A stretch of DNA of 64,000 nucleotides from Gammaproteobacteria bacterium RIFCSPHIGHO2_12_FULL_35_23 (GCA_001801465.1 MGXT01000014.1:1-64000), one strand, 5' to 3'; shown: positions 27,594-37,756, counted from the stretch's first letter. Made by a program: numbers and translations. The notes: generated by a model not told the origin, from the sequence alone.

Positions 27594-28847
27594 CTACTCC
27601 ATTAAATAAGGTATGATGTCGCCCACTACTATAAACGAACCAAATACAACTACCAAATCATTCACGTCGGCTTTTTCTAAAATAGTTTGGTAAGCTGTTT
27701 TAATATTAGCGCTTTTATAATAACAATCTATACTGGATTGTCTAAACATTTGCTCTAATTGTAAAAAGTTTGTTCCTTTAGGCAATCCTGATAATTCAAT
27801 TAAATGCCATTCGTTGATCTCAGCTGCCATAATATTTAGCATAGTTTTGATATCTTTATTCTCTTTTACCCCAAAAATTGCAAATATTTTAGTAGGTTTT
27901 GGCTGTAAAACCCTGATAATTTCGAGTAAATTTTGAACACCTTGTGGGTTGTGAGCTACATCAAGCAACCATTGACAATGTTTTTTAAGAAATTGACATC
28001 GCCCTGGAACCGATAAGTTTTTTAGCATTTCTTGTGCTAATAGCGGTGTAAGTTTTGTAGGAAAGACTATGTTAAAAGCAGTAAAAGCAATGGCTACATT
28101 TCTTAATAACAAATGTGGTTTAGGTAAAGCCGTTAACTTACACTGTTTAAATTCGTAATTCCAAGACGACAGTCTATCATAAACACGATAGTCTTTATTA
28201 ATAAAAAAGCCCTTTGCTTGTTGAGTGTTAATTGCAATGTAAATGACTCGGGGTGGTAAATCATCGCCCACCACTACGCATCCCTGTGGTCGAATTAAGG
28301 CTACTTTTTCTTTCGCAATTAATTCTCTAGTATTACCTAATACTTCACAATGATCGTAATCAATATTGGTGATTACTACTAAATCATTATCAATAATATT
28401 AGTAATGTCTAATCGTCCTCCAATCCCCACTTCCAATACCAGTAAATCCAATTTTTGCTGAGTTAAAAATAATAATCCAGCTAAATTGATATATTGAAAA
28501 TAATTCAATTTTATTTCTTTTGCAGCCTGATGAACTTGATTCAGTGCTACACAAAAATCTTCATCCGTAATAGGAATATTATTTACTCTAATTCGTTCAT
28601 TTATTTTTACTAGATGCGGAGAGGTTAAAGTGCCAATATTTAAATTAGCTGCTTTGCTTAAAGCTTCTAAACAACCGACTACCGACCCCTTACCATTAGT
28701 ACCAGTAATAACTATAGTAAAGCAACTAGGTTTTATCAGCCCCAAACGGGATTGGATTATTTTAGCATTATGAAAGGTTACTTCTGGATTTTGTTGAAAA
28801 ATAGTAGTCGGTAAATAACTTAACCATTCTGATAATAATGTATACAT
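27594..28847 (-). CDS. folC: Folylpolyglutamate synthase / dihydrofolate synthase
   Basis: A 417-aa Mur-ligase-family enzyme with the ATP loop TGTNGKGSVVG, the family sequence SPHLVKINERIRVN, LLVLEVGIGGRLDITN and DVAHNPQGV. It adds L-glutamate to dihydropteroate and extends folate polyglutamates in the cytoplasm. Length matches E. coli FolC (422 aa). It starts three bases after accD, an arrangement shared with E. coli. Confidence 0.95.
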   Translation of the reverse strand: MYTLLSEWLSYLPTTIFQQNPEVTFHNAKIIQSRLGLIKPSCFTIVITGTNGKGSVVGCLEALSKAANLNIGTLTSPHLVKINERIRVNNIPITDEDFCVALNQVHQAAKEIKLNYFQYINLAGLLFLTQQKLDLLVLEVGIGGRLDITNIIDNDLVVITNIDYDHCEVLGNTRELIAKEKVALIRPQGCVVVGDDLPPRVIYIAINTQQAKGFFINKDYRVYDRLSSWNYEFKQCKLTALPKPHLLLRNVAIAFTAFNIVFPTKLTPLLAQEMLKNLSVPGRCQFLKKHCQWLLDVAHNPQGVQNLLEIIRVLQPKPTKIFAIFGVKENKDIKTMLNIMAAEINEWHLIELSGLPKGTNFLQLEQMFRQSSIDCYYKSANIKTAYQTILEKADVNDLVVVFGSFIVVGDIIPYLME

Positions 28848-28850
28848 TTT

Positions 28851-29729
28851 TTAAAATTCAGTTGAATTATTAACAATAGGCTTGTTTGTTAATTTTGATA
28901 AAAGCATAGCAATTTGAACCCTCATATTGTTACGTTCAACAATCATATCAATTGCCCCGTGCTCTAATAAAAATTCACTTCGTTGAAACCCTTCAGGTAA
29001 TGTTTCTCTAACTGTTTGCACAATTACTCTTGGACCAGCAAAACCAATTAATGCTTTTGGCTCAGCAATTACTATATCTCCTAACATAGCAAGACTAGCA
29101 GATACTCCACCCATAGTAGGATTAGTTAACACAGAAATAAATGGTAACCCTTTATCATTTAATTTTTTTAAAGCCGCACTGGTTTTTGCCATTTGAAATA
29201 AAGAAATAAGTCCTTCTTGCATTCTAGCACCGCCTGTTGCAGAAAAACAAATTAAAGAGCATTGTTCATTAATAGCTGCATTAACCCCTTGAACAAATCG
29301 CTCTCCTACCGCAGCTCCCATAGAACCGCCAATAAATTTATATTCAAAAACACTGGTAACAATCTCTAATCCCAATAACTTACCTCTTGCCACAACAAGT
29401 GCTTCTCTTTCACCACTTTGTTTAATTGCACCAGCAATTCTATCTTTATACTTTTTAGTATCTCTAAATTTTAATTTATCGACTGCCTGTATCTCAGTAC
29501 CAATTTCTCTAAAAGTATCTGTATCTAAAAACTTTATTAATCTTGGTCTAGCATTAATATACATATGATGTCGGCATTTAGGACATACATAAAGATTGCT
29601 TTCTAGATCTGCATGATAAAGGATAGACTTACAAGCTTCACACTTTGTCCAGAGACCTTCTGGGATATTCTTTTTTAAAGAAGAGTCTGTACGTATTTTT
29701 GAGGGAAGTAATTTTTTAAACCAGCTCAT
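28851..29729 (-). CDS. accD: Acetyl-CoA carboxylase carboxyltransferase subunit beta
   Basis: A 292-aa protein opening with [10 protein letters not shown] and a zinc ribbon CEAC...CPKC (cysteines about residues 32, 35, 51, 54), followed by the crotonase-like carboxyltransferase core ([33 protein letters not shown]). With AccA it transfers the carboxyl group from biotin to acetyl-CoA, the committed step of fatty-acid synthesis. Length agrees with E. coli AccD (304). It lies between truA and folC as in other gammaproteobacteria. Confidence 0.97.
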   Translation of the reverse strand: MSWFKKLLPSKIRTDSSLKKNIPEGLWTKCEACKSILYHADLESNLYVCPKCRHHMYINARPRLIKFLDTDTFREIGTEIQAVDKLKFRDTKKYKDRIAGAIKQSGEREALVVARGKLLGLEIVTSVFEYKFIGGSMGAAVGERFVQGVNAAINEQCSLICFSATGGARMQEGLISLFQMAKTSAALKKLNDKGLPFISVLTNPTMGGVSASLAMLGDIVIAEPKALIGFAGPRVIVQTVRETLPEGFQRSEFLLEHGAIDMIVERNNMRVQIAMLLSKLTNKPIVNNSTEF

Positions 29730-29765
29730 TATTAATCCATACCCCTTATAAGAGAATCATAAAGA

Positions 29766-30551
29766 TCATAGCTTAAGAAAAGAATTTGCTAAAGTATTTT
29801 CAGGTAATTTAATTGACTCAGGATAGTCCACTTTCATAAGATATAAGCCTTCAGCAGGCGCCGTAATAGCTGCTTTGCCTCTATCTTTATGCTCTAAAAG
29901 CTCAAGGGTCCACAAAGGAGATTTTTTACCTTCACCTATTTCAAAAAGAACCCCTACAATGTTTCTAACCATATGGTGCAAAAATCCATCGGCACTGATA
30001 TGAAGGCTGATCATATCTTGCCTATTGGTTAATTTTACTTCATAAATGGTTTTTACGGGTGATTTAGCCTGGCAATCGGGACCACGAAATGAGGAAAAAT
30101 CATGCTTTCCTAATAAATAATTAAGTCCTAGCTGCATAGCAGCTACATCAAGTTTAGGTAAATGCCAGGCCATGTGCTGGTCTAATAATGCTGAGCGCAC
30201 AGAGTTATTGTAAATTAAATAATAATAATGACGTCTTATTGCTAAAAAACGTGCATGAAAATCAGTGTCTACAAACTCAACCCAATGCACAGCAATATCT
30301 CTAGGTAAGTTACTATTAATACCTAATAACCAAGCTCGTTTATTGCGGTTTGCTTGTGTGTCAAAATGTACCACCTGCCCTAAAGCATGCACACCTTTAT
30401 CTGTTCTGCCAGCACAAATAGTCGTAATAGGCTCATTAGCAACTTTACTAATAGCTGCCTCTAACTCACCTTGAACGGTTCTTAAGTTACTTTGCAGTTG
30501 CCAACCAATAAACTCTTTACCGTTATATTCGATGCCTAGTACTATTCTCAT
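29766..30551 (-). CDS. truA: tRNA pseudouridine(38-40) synthase
   Basis: The 261-aa protein has the TruA catalytic segment CAGRTDKGVHALGQVVHF with its essential aspartate (GRTD, about residue 51), SFRGPDCQAKSP and HHMVRNIVG. It converts uridines 38-40 of the tRNA anticodon arm to pseudouridine. Length is normal (E. coli 270). It begins 10 bases after the fimV-like gene. Confidence 0.97.
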   Translation of the reverse strand: MRIVLGIEYNGKEFIGWQLQSNLRTVQGELEAAISKVANEPITTICAGRTDKGVHALGQVVHFDTQANRNKRAWLLGINSNLPRDIAVHWVEFVDTDFHARFLAIRRHYYYLIYNNSVRSALLDQHMAWHLPKLDVAAMQLGLNYLLGKHDFSSFRGPDCQAKSPVKTIYEVKLTNRQDMISLHISADGFLHHMVRNIVGVLFEIGEGKKSPLWTLELLEHKDRGKAAITAPAEGLYLMKVDYPESIKLPENTLANSFLKL

Positions 30552-30561
30552 AAAATTAATG

Positions 30562-31386
30562 TTAAGGTCTAGACATAGAAATTTCTAACAGCAAGCGCTG
30601 CGCCTCTGTTTTTTGAGCTTCATTGCCCCCTAACTTTACATCTTCTAAGATTTTTTTAGCACTAATAAAGTCTTCCATATCAATATAGGCTCTAGCTAAA
30701 TCAAGCTTACTGGCATAAAGATCCTCACCTGAAATTGAAGCAATTTCTTTATCTAACAATACACTAGCTGAACTTGCAATAAGTGCTGCTTTTTTTCTTT
30801 GTCTGTATCGTCCATACATAAATCCTGCAGCAATAAAAATAACTAATAAAACTACTGCGAGAATAATGAATTCAAGTGGAGTTAACTCATTAAATGAAAA
30901 GAAATCATTCAATTCAACTAATAATCTATTAGAATAAATACTAGGGAAACGAGTAACTAAATGTGCCCAATGACAGGATTCTTTACTACAAAGTAAGTCT
31001 TTTTGAGTTTTAATAAGCAATAGCTGGGTAAAGGTTGGTAAAGCCCTAGCTTGTAAATGCGCTTGTTTTAATTTTTTACTTTCAATTTGCTGAAGAACAG
31101 TTAATTCTTTAACTTGAATAGTGTTAGTATTTTGTAATAATTGATTTTGCTGTGTAAGCTGTTGAATTTGTTGGTTAAGATTAGTAACCTGTTGATTTAG
31201 CTGATTTAAAGCCTGGCCTTGTTGTGCTATATTAGCAGTTAAAGCAGTAATTTGTTGTAATAATTGTTCTATTTTTTGATGCTGCTGATCAATAATTTTT
31301 TGATTAATACTATTAGGATCAGCATTAATAAAATTTGCTGTGAGCAAAACAAAACAAGTAATTAAAAATAAAAATAACTTTTTCAA
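30562..31386 (-). CDS. Short FimV-like protein (coiled coil, membrane helix, FimV C-terminal domain)
   Basis: A 274-aa protein at the fimV position between asd and truA. It has a signal peptide (MKKLFLFLITCFVLLTANFINA), a Gln/Leu/Asn-rich coiled coil (about 25-100), a periplasmic stretch with two cysteines (CSKESCHW), a membrane helix (IILAVVLLVIFIAAGFMYG) and a C-terminal segment YASKLDLARAYIDMEDFISAKKILEDV that matches the FimV C-terminal TPR-like domain. FimV is a polar hub for type IV pili and type II secretion. Unlike Pseudomonas FimV (over 900 aa), the LysM domain and the long acidic cytoplasmic repeats are absent, so function may be reduced or changed. Confidence 0.8.
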   Translation of the reverse strand: MKKLFLFLITCFVLLTANFINADPNSINQKIIDQQHQKIEQLLQQITALTANIAQQGQALNQLNQQVTNLNQQIQQLTQQNQLLQNTNTIQVKELTVLQQIESKKLKQAHLQARALPTFTQLLLIKTQKDLLCSKESCHWAHLVTRFPSIYSNRLLVELNDFFSFNELTPLEFIILAVVLLVIFIAAGFMYGRYRQRKKAALIASSASVLLDKEIASISGEDLYASKLDLARAYIDMEDFISAKKILEDVKLGGNEAQKTEAQRLLLEISMSRP

Positions 31387-31423
31387 TTAATATTCTCCCT
31401 GTTTAATAATATACATTTAAAAT

Positions 31424-32443
31424 TTATATCCTATTATAGGTTATTAGTTTTTCGGCAATTTGAATTGCGTTTAAAGCAGCTCCTTTACGTAAATTATCAG
31501 AAACTACCCACATATTTATACCCTGCTCACAAGCCAAATTTTTTCGTAAACGGCCCACAAAAACAGCATCATTTCCTTCAGCTTCTGTAATTTGCGTTGG
31601 ATAACTGCCCTCAGATTTATATGGTTGATAAATTACTCCCGGTGCGCTCATTAATAATTGCTCAGCCTGAGTAAGTGAAATAGGTTGTTTAGTTTCTATA
31701 TGCACAGCCATAGCATGACCTACCATCACTGGCACTCGAACAGTTGTTGGATTAACTAATACAGTTTGATCAGCAAGTATTTTTTGAGTTTCCCAAACCA
31801 TTTTCATTTCTTCAAAAGTAAAACCATTTTCTTGTCTTTGATCGATCTCAGGTAAAACATTGAATGCAATTTGTTTTTTAAATACTTGGTGCGGAATAGC
31901 TTTATTATTAATCACTGCTTTTGTTTGTTCTATTAACTCTAACATAGCCTCTCGACCTTGACCTGAAACAGACTGATAAGTTGCTACATTAATAGTTTTA
32001 ATTCCTACTGCATCATAGATAGGTTTAATTGCAACTATCATTTGTATAGTAGAACAGTTGGGATTACTGATAATTCTACTCGCTGTTTTTTCCAACAGAT
32101 GTCCATTCACTTCTGTGACAATAAGCGGAACCTCATCTTGATATCTAAAAGCAGCAGAATTATCAATGACAAAACAATTACTGGCAACTGCAAGCGGTGC
32201 ATACTCAGTAGCAATTTCTTTCCCTATAGAAAAAATAGCAATATTTGCCTTTTTAAAATCAAAATCTTCTAAATTAACAACCGGTAAGGTTTCGCCTTGA
32301 AAACTGATAGTACGCCCAGCAGAATTTTTACTTGCTACTAAATAAAGCTTATCAATTGGAAATTGTCGTTGCGCTAAAATAGTTAAGGCTACTTCACCTA
32401 CCGCTCCTGTAGCCCCGACAATAGCTAAATTGATTTTTCTCAT
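31424..32443 (-). CDS. asd: Aspartate-semialdehyde dehydrogenase
   Basis: The 339-aa enzyme begins NLAIVGATGAVGEVAL (NADP-binding) and contains the active-site cysteine in ISNPNCSTIQM, SVSGQGREAM and TVRVPVMVGHA. It reduces aspartyl phosphate to aspartate semialdehyde, the branch point for lysine, diaminopimelate, methionine and threonine. Diaminopimelate supply links it to the peptidoglycan genes nearby. Length matches the roughly 340-aa class of Pseudomonas/Legionella. Confidence 0.95.
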   Translation of the reverse strand: MRKINLAIVGATGAVGEVALTILAQRQFPIDKLYLVASKNSAGRTISFQGETLPVVNLEDFDFKKANIAIFSIGKEIATEYAPLAVASNCFVIDNSAAFRYQDEVPLIVTEVNGHLLEKTASRIISNPNCSTIQMIVAIKPIYDAVGIKTINVATYQSVSGQGREAMLELIEQTKAVINNKAIPHQVFKKQIAFNVLPEIDQRQENGFTFEEMKMVWETQKILADQTVLVNPTTVRVPVMVGHAMAVHIETKQPISLTQAEQLLMSAPGVIYQPYKSEGSYPTQITEAEGNDAVFVGRLRKNLACEQGINMWVVSDNLRKGAALNAIQIAEKLITYNRI

Positions 32444-32627
32444 AAACTGCTCAATATATTTTCATTTTGTATTTTAAATAAGAGATTATGGCAATATTTT
32501 ACCTGCTAAGGATCTAATATTGATTGCTGAAGTATAATATATCTATTGTTATAAACAAAGAAACTTAAGTTTACAAATCATCTTTATAAACTTAAGTTAG
32601 TATTGTGGCCTAATAAATAATAGTCAA

Positions 32628-33605
32628 TTAATTTTCAAGATTTAGATGTGCAGGATATTTCTCTCCTTTTGCTATGCCAAATGGAAATAAACTATCTAAA
32701 AGTTTCACTTCTTCAGCTGAAAGCGTTACTTTTAAAGCACCAAAGTTCTCTTCTAAATAACTTATTCTTTTAGTACCAGGAATCGGCACAATATAATTAC
32801 CCTTTGCCAACAGCCAGGCTAATGATAACTGTGCTAACGTGCATTGCTTTGCGTGAGCAATTTCTTGCAACTTTACAGTCAATTTATTATTTTCTTTTAG
32901 GTTTTCTTCTTGGAATCTAGGTAATACTCTTCGAAAATCATCAGCAGGTAATTCCTTTATATTAGTAATTGTGCCAGTTAAAAAGCCTCTGCCTAATGGA
33001 CTATAAGGCACAAATCCTATTTCTAATTCTTCACAAAGTGGTAAAATTTCTTTTTCAGGCTCACGCTGCCATAAAGAATACTCGGTTTCAACACTAGTAA
33101 TAGGTACAACTTTTACTGCTCGTTTTAATGTTTCTGGTTTTATTTCTGAGATACCAACGCAACGAATTTTTCCGCTTTTGATTAAATCTGCCATAGCAGA
33201 CATGGATTCTTCAACTGGCACATTAGGATCCACTCGATGTAAATAATAAAGATCAATAGTGTCCACCCCTAATCTTCTAAGACTCGCTTCACAAGCTTTT
33301 TTAATATAAGCAGGTGAACCATCGATAGCATAACCCTCACCTTGTTGTACAAACCCCATTTTTGTAGCTAGAATTATTTTTTCACGTCGACCTGTTATTG
33401 CTTTGCCTATTAATTCTTCATTATGTCCCCAACCATACATATCAGCGGTATCAATTAAAGTAACTCCCAGATCCAGGGCTCGATGAATAGTTTTAATAGA
33501 TTCAACTTCATTGGGCCTATTACCATATGCTGAAGACATACCCATGCAACCTAAACCCATTGCTGACACTACTAATCCGTTTTTACCTAAAGTTCTTGTT
33601 TTCAT
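32628..33605 (-). CDS. Aldo/keto reductase
   Basis: A 325-aa (beta/alpha)8 oxidoreductase of the AKR superfamily. The catalytic tetrad is visible: Asp and Tyr in [12 protein letters not shown], Lys in LATKMGF, His in YYLHRVDPN. The C-terminal IVPIPGTKR binds NADPH. It reduces aldehydes or ketones; the wording is closest to the AKR13/YakC-like group. The substrate is unknown. It is divergently arranged with a LysR-type regulator across 114 bases, which suggests regulation by that protein. Confidence 0.92.
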   Translation of the reverse strand: MKTRTLGKNGLVVSAMGLGCMGMSSAYGNRPNEVESIKTIHRALDLGVTLIDTADMYGWGHNEELIGKAITGRREKIILATKMGFVQQGEGYAIDGSPAYIKKACEASLRRLGVDTIDLYYLHRVDPNVPVEESMSAMADLIKSGKIRCVGISEIKPETLKRAVKVVPITSVETEYSLWQREPEKEILPLCEELEIGFVPYSPLGRGFLTGTITNIKELPADDFRRVLPRFQEENLKENNKLTVKLQEIAHAKQCTLAQLSLAWLLAKGNYIVPIPGTKRISYLEENFGALKVTLSAEEVKLLDSLFPFGIAKGEKYPAHLNLEN

Positions 33606-33667
33606 TATTGTTTCCTCTTTCAGTTAAATATTATTTAATCTTAAAACTCATTATAATATTAATTTTT

Positions 33668-33696
33668 ATTGTTACAATTGATAAAAATTGTTATAA
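33668..33696. promoter_or_regulatory. Direct repeat between divergent genes, possible LysR operator
   Basis: ATTGTTACAA (33668-33677) and ATTGTTATAA (33687-33696) are near-identical direct repeats 19 bases apart, in the 114-base gap between the aldo/keto reductase and the LysR gene. Spacing near two helical turns and location fit a regulator site, but the sequence is very AT-rich and chance cannot be excluded. Confidence 0.3.
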
Positions 33697-33719
33697 TAAG
33701 TTAGTTTAATTAAACTGAA

Positions 33720-34616
33720 ATGGTTATGAAAAACTTACCACCTCTTTACGCCTTACGAGCTTTTGAAGCAACCAGTCGGCATTTAAGTGCCAAACAGGCC
33801 GCTGTGGAACTTTTTGTAACGCCAGCTGCTATTAGCCATCAAATTAAGGCTTTGGAATCATTTTTGGGAGTACAGCTCTTTACACGATTAAACAGACAGT
33901 TGTTATTAACAAACGCCGGCCAGAAATATGCTGCTAGTATTCAAGGAATTTTTAATCATCTGATTACTGAAACCAAAAAATTAAAAGCAAACACTCAATC
34001 ATTTCTTACAATTAGTGTAGAGCCTGCTTTTGCAATGTATTGGCTTATTCCTCGTTTGCATAAATTTAAACAGTTCGCACCTACTATAGAATTAAGAATA
34101 TTATCGAGCTACGATATTATTGATTTTAAATCAAGCTCCATCGATGCTGGAATACGCTGGGGAAAAGGCCAATATCCTGGTTTATCTTCATTGCTACTTT
34201 TTCGAAATGAAGTTTATCCAGTTTGCAGCCCAACATTACTAAAAATACCACTTCATAATCCTAATAAATTAAAACACTACACCTTACTTCACGAAACTGC
34301 AGCAATTGCCGAACCAGATTATCCAGATTGGCAAACCTGGCTCAAAGCAGTGGATGCTAGCGAAGTCGACTCAACAAGCGGTTTATTTTTTGAAACCGGA
34401 TATTTACTTATTCAAGCTGCTTTAGACGGTCAAGGGGTAGCATTAGAACGAGCAGCTTTGGTCGAACCTGCTATTAAAACCGGCCGTTTAATTAAAGCTT
34501 TTAATTTTAGTATTACTGAATCTTTAGGTGGTTACTATTTGGTTTTTCCTGATAAAGCTTACGACAATCCTAAAATTAATATATTCCATGACTGGTTAAA
34601 AAAAGAACTTATTTAG
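33720..34616 (+). CDS. LysR-type transcriptional regulator (GcvA-like)
   Basis: The 298-aa protein has an N-terminal winged helix-turn-helix (LYALRAFEATSRHLSAKQAAVELFVTPAAISHQIKALE) and a C-terminal periplasmic-binding-like effector domain. The opening PPLYALRAFEA and the wording SKQAA...VTPAAISHQ place it near GcvA/AmpR-type members. It probably controls the divergent aldo/keto reductase and itself. A second possible ATG at 33726 would remove two residues. Confidence 0.92.
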   Translation: MVMKNLPPLYALRAFEATSRHLSAKQAAVELFVTPAAISHQIKALESFLGVQLFTRLNRQLLLTNAGQKYAASIQGIFNHLITETKKLKANTQSFLTISVEPAFAMYWLIPRLHKFKQFAPTIELRILSSYDIIDFKSSSIDAGIRWGKGQYPGLSSLLLFRNEVYPVCSPTLLKIPLHNPNKLKHYTLLHETAAIAEPDYPDWQTWLKAVDASEVDSTSGLFFETGYLLIQAALDGQGVALERAALVEPAIKTGRLIKAFNFSITESLGGYYLVFPDKAYDNPKINIFHDWLKKELI

Positions 34617-34668
34617 ATTTGCTAAAAATATAATTAAAACAATTTGTTATAGTACAATGCTATATTAA

Positions 34669-34697
34669 TTGACAAAAATTAAATCAACTTATACTAT
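34669..34697 (+). promoter_or_regulatory. Sigma-70-type promoter of the 1008-aa gene
   Basis: A perfect -35 box TTGACA (34669-34674) is followed after 17 bases by TACTAT (34692-34697), with overlapping TATACT two bases earlier. The start codon is at 34730 and AGAGAA precedes it. Confidence 0.55.
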
Positions 34698-34729
34698 TTC
34701 CGCATCAATAATAATTAAAAGAGAACAGT

Positions 34730-37700
34730 ATGCCTGAATTAGTCAGTATAGTTATTGACTCTGTGGAAATTCAAAAAAGAGAGTTTGCTGCTATTACTTC
34801 TGGGCAAGTTAATGCTATGTGGGAACACATTATAGCCAAAGGTTTATTCGCCAAGTGGTTAACCAGTGAAAACATCCCTGAAGCATTTTCTAGAGCCCTA
34901 GAGGATCAGTACAGTGAAACCTATGTCAGTACAACAGGTGAACATAGGCCCTATATAAGACCAGAAACCCTTCAAAGAATCCGCTGGATGATTCATTATT
35001 CAAGCCTACATCAAGAATATAAAAGAGAAGTACAATTTACTCTTTCTACTATTGACGATAACAGAATAGATCTCTTTAATATTTTTAATGGAATTAACGC
35101 GGGCATTTATCCCTTTACTATTCTTTATTTAAATAATCTTATTGATGAATTTTTGGATTATCAAGATTTTATCTTTTCTAACTATGTCCTACAAAATATA
35201 AAAATTAAAATAAAAAACTCAGTTACAGTTTCCTGGCTACGCAGGATTGTAGAAAAAAGAAGAAGTCTGGCTGAGACTCTCTCATCTCAATCTATTACCT
35301 TAACCGACTGTAATGTAGAACTTTCCAATATAAACGAAGCTGAAGAGGTGGCTCAGCTAATTAAATTTCTCAGCCCCAAACAGCATATAATCTCAACCCC
35401 AATTACTGCTGCAGCAGCTGGGGATGGCAATTATACAAATTATTTTGCCTTACAAATTGAACTTACAGAAAACAAATTAATTTTTCAGAGCCTTTCTCAT
35501 GAAAACAATATCAACCATTCAATTATTATCAATCCAGAAGGATTTATTTTTTTAAATAAAGTTTATAAAGCATTAGCCCCTGATCAACCCTTTAATTTTA
35601 TTTTTAAGTCCTGCTTTCTAGATGATAGTTTTTTTCATCATTTACCTGAAGCTATTATCTTAGATGAAGAGAAAATTAATACCTTAGCAAATGCCACAGA
35701 AGAATTATCAGTTTGTAATCATGAATTCACTCCACTACAGCAGATAGCACTAGAAGCGCTTTTAAGAAATTCAACTAAATTAAAAAGGCTTGTTTTAACC
35801 AGCTGTTATTTAACCGATGCCAATATAGCCACTATTATTGAAACTTTAGATAAAAATCTAAATATTACCTATTTAAATTTACGAGGGAATAACTTTACTA
35901 CTGCGGGCATGACTCAATTAATGAATCATTTAATTGAAAAAAATTTCAATCTCTGTAACTTTTATACTGATCTTTTCGAGGACGACATAGCTGAAAAAAT
36001 AGAGCACATTTTATATCGCAATAATAATTTCAAAAGACTAACAACCAGCAAAGATAGAATTATTGGGTTAATAACAGATACTAATCTTGTTTATACGAAT
36101 GAAGCAATCAATTTATTAATGACTTATTACTCTACAGCTCTTGGCTTAAAAAAATATTACTATCCTGACACAGCTGAATTACCTCAGAAACTTAAATATT
36201 TTATTGCTGATACGGTTAATCGATGGCTTGAAGAAGTCGCAGAAATTCCAAGAGAATACTTACTTCGTTGTAACTTATTATTAACAAGATTACCCTCTGA
36301 CAAATTTCCTGAAATTAAACTTTTGTTTGTAATTCTTAAATTAAAAAAAGCATCTGAATTTATTTGCGTAGAAAGCTTACTAGATGTCACACTTTATCAA
36401 GAGTCCTATGAGATCAGATCTAATCCTCTTTATCGTGACAATGCTGCTGTTATCAGCCGATGGCAAGAATTTATTGCCGCAACTATGCGAGTATTAGCTT
36501 ATCAAACAACAGAGTATTCTGATGATTCAATAGCTTGTTTTTTATATTGTTATGAATTTATTAAAAGACTAACCCCTGCAAGTCCTTTCACGGGAATTAA
36601 TGAAGTAAAGGTGACTATGCAGCTTACTATTGACAGATGGATTATTACAGCTCCTAGCCTACAAGAAAAATTAGTACGCTGTATAAATTTGTTAACTAAA
36701 CTACCAAAAGAGAAGAGATTGGAAGAGTTGTTTGATGGTCTCAGCCAAGCCGTGATTAATTTAATTGCGCAAACACTAGCAGAAGAAATGACTGATGATC
36801 TTCTTAGGCTTTACCAAACTGCCCGTCAAATTATATTTGCAAAGGGCCTCTATTATTACTCAGCAGAACTGCTAAGAGTAATCTATAATCGACTACAACC
36901 CCCTGCTCCTTCAGCTCCCCCTAATACATTCCTTGTTGGCCGTACTGTTGCGGCCGCGGCTGCAGCTGCAGCTACAACCGCAAGACCTAGTGATTTAAAT
37001 TTAAGTCAGCAATCAATGTTAATAGCTTTAGCTATTAGGATTATCAACGATTTTATTGATAGTCGTGAAATAGAAGGCGAGGAAAATTTAATAAGTGCAA
37101 TTATAGAAAATGAACTAATGCAAAATTTCATGTGTTATTTTATAGATCAAATGTTAAAACAAGTTACAGAAGAATTACAAGCCATTAATTTTGACCCAAT
37201 GAATTATATTGAGCCCCTGGCTGGAACCGGGGGTGGTGGTAGCGCAGAGAAAAGTACAGGCAGTAGTTTTATAAGTGCTGCTAAACTACATAAAAATTTA
37301 ACTACTTTACGTCTATGGTTAGCTCATTTAACCCCAGCTTTGTATAATAGCATAAAATTACAGCTTTTTTGTTTAAGCTTACAAGACAGAGCAATCAAAA
37401 CAATTGCTAACACTCTAACTGTTAGATTTTTACAAGAAGTTAAAATAACTGACCCGATAGTACCATTCCTTACAAAATTAAGCACCAGTACAATAATCAG
37501 TGCAACTAGTGAAACAATTTTAGCTAATCTTGAAGAGCTTTATAATTATATTGATTCCTATAAATTACAAGGCGCTAGTCACACAGGCAGAGCTGTCTCT
37601 GGATTTTTTGAAAGATCTGATCGTTATACTAGCAGAACAGCTATTTATCAGGAACTATCTAATCAGTTAAGATTAATTGTCTTTGAATGCAGGCAGCACC

Positions 37701-37756
37701 CACACTGTAGCCTTGCTACTCCCTTCTACAAAAAGGCTAGATTAATGGGCTGCTAA
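34730..37756 (+). CDS. Large protein with LRR-like segment and internal repeat; possible secreted effector
   Basis: A 1008-aa protein that I cannot assign to a named family. It has no signal peptide. Residues about 327-410 contain ribonuclease-inhibitor-type leucine-rich repeats (LKRLVLTSCYLTDANIATII, then ITYLNLRGNNFTTAGMTQLM). Two helical segments share a pattern 138 residues apart: around residue 498, NRWLEE...LLRCNLLLTRLPSDK, and around residue 636, DRWIIT...LVRCINLLTKLPKEK. A poly-Ala tract (about 741-749) and a Gly-rich linker (about 831-837) separate later helical regions. Large alpha-helical proteins with LRRs and linkers are typical of Dot/Icm-type effectors in Legionellales; no catalytic motif or proven secretion signal is seen. 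It has its own promoter and its last 15 bases overlap the convergent hydrolase gene. Confidence 0.85.
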   Translation: MPELVSIVIDSVEIQKREFAAITSGQVNAMWEHIIAKGLFAKWLTSENIPEAFSRALEDQYSETYVSTTGEHRPYIRPETLQRIRWMIHYSSLHQEYKREVQFTLSTIDDNRIDLFNIFNGINAGIYPFTILYLNNLIDEFLDYQDFIFSNYVLQNIKIKIKNSVTVSWLRRIVEKRRSLAETLSSQSITLTDCNVELSNINEAEEVAQLIKFLSPKQHIISTPITAAAAGDGNYTNYFALQIELTENKLIFQSLSHENNINHSIIINPEGFIFLNKVYKALAPDQPFNFIFKSCFLDDSFFHHLPEAIILDEEKINTLANATEELSVCNHEFTPLQQIALEALLRNSTKLKRLVLTSCYLTDANIATIIETLDKNLNITYLNLRGNNFTTAGMTQLMNHLIEKNFNLCNFYTDLFEDDIAEKIEHILYRNNNFKRLTTSKDRIIGLITDTNLVYTNEAINLLMTYYSTALGLKKYYYPDTAELPQKLKYFIADTVNRWLEEVAEIPREYLLRCNLLLTRLPSDKFPEIKLLFVILKLKKASEFICVESLLDVTLYQESYEIRSNPLYRDNAAVISRWQEFIAATMRVLAYQTTEYSDDSIACFLYCYEFIKRLTPASPFTGINEVKVTMQLTIDRWIITAPSLQEKLVRCINLLTKLPKEKRLEELFDGLSQAVINLIAQTLAEEMTDDLLRLYQTARQIIFAKGLYYYSAELLRVIYNRLQPPAPSAPPNTFLVGRTVAAAAAAAATTARPSDLNLSQQSMLIALAIRIINDFIDSREIEGEENLISAIIENELMQNFMCYFIDQMLKQVTEELQAINFDPMNYIEPLAGTGGGGSAEKSTGSSFISAAKLHKNLTTLRLWLAHLTPALYNSIKLQLFCLSLQDRAIKTIANTLTVRFLQEVKITDPIVPFLTKLSTSTIISATSETILANLEELYNYIDSYKLQGASHTGRAVSGFFERSDRYTSRTAIYQELSNQLRLIVFECRQHPHCSLATPFYKKARLMGC

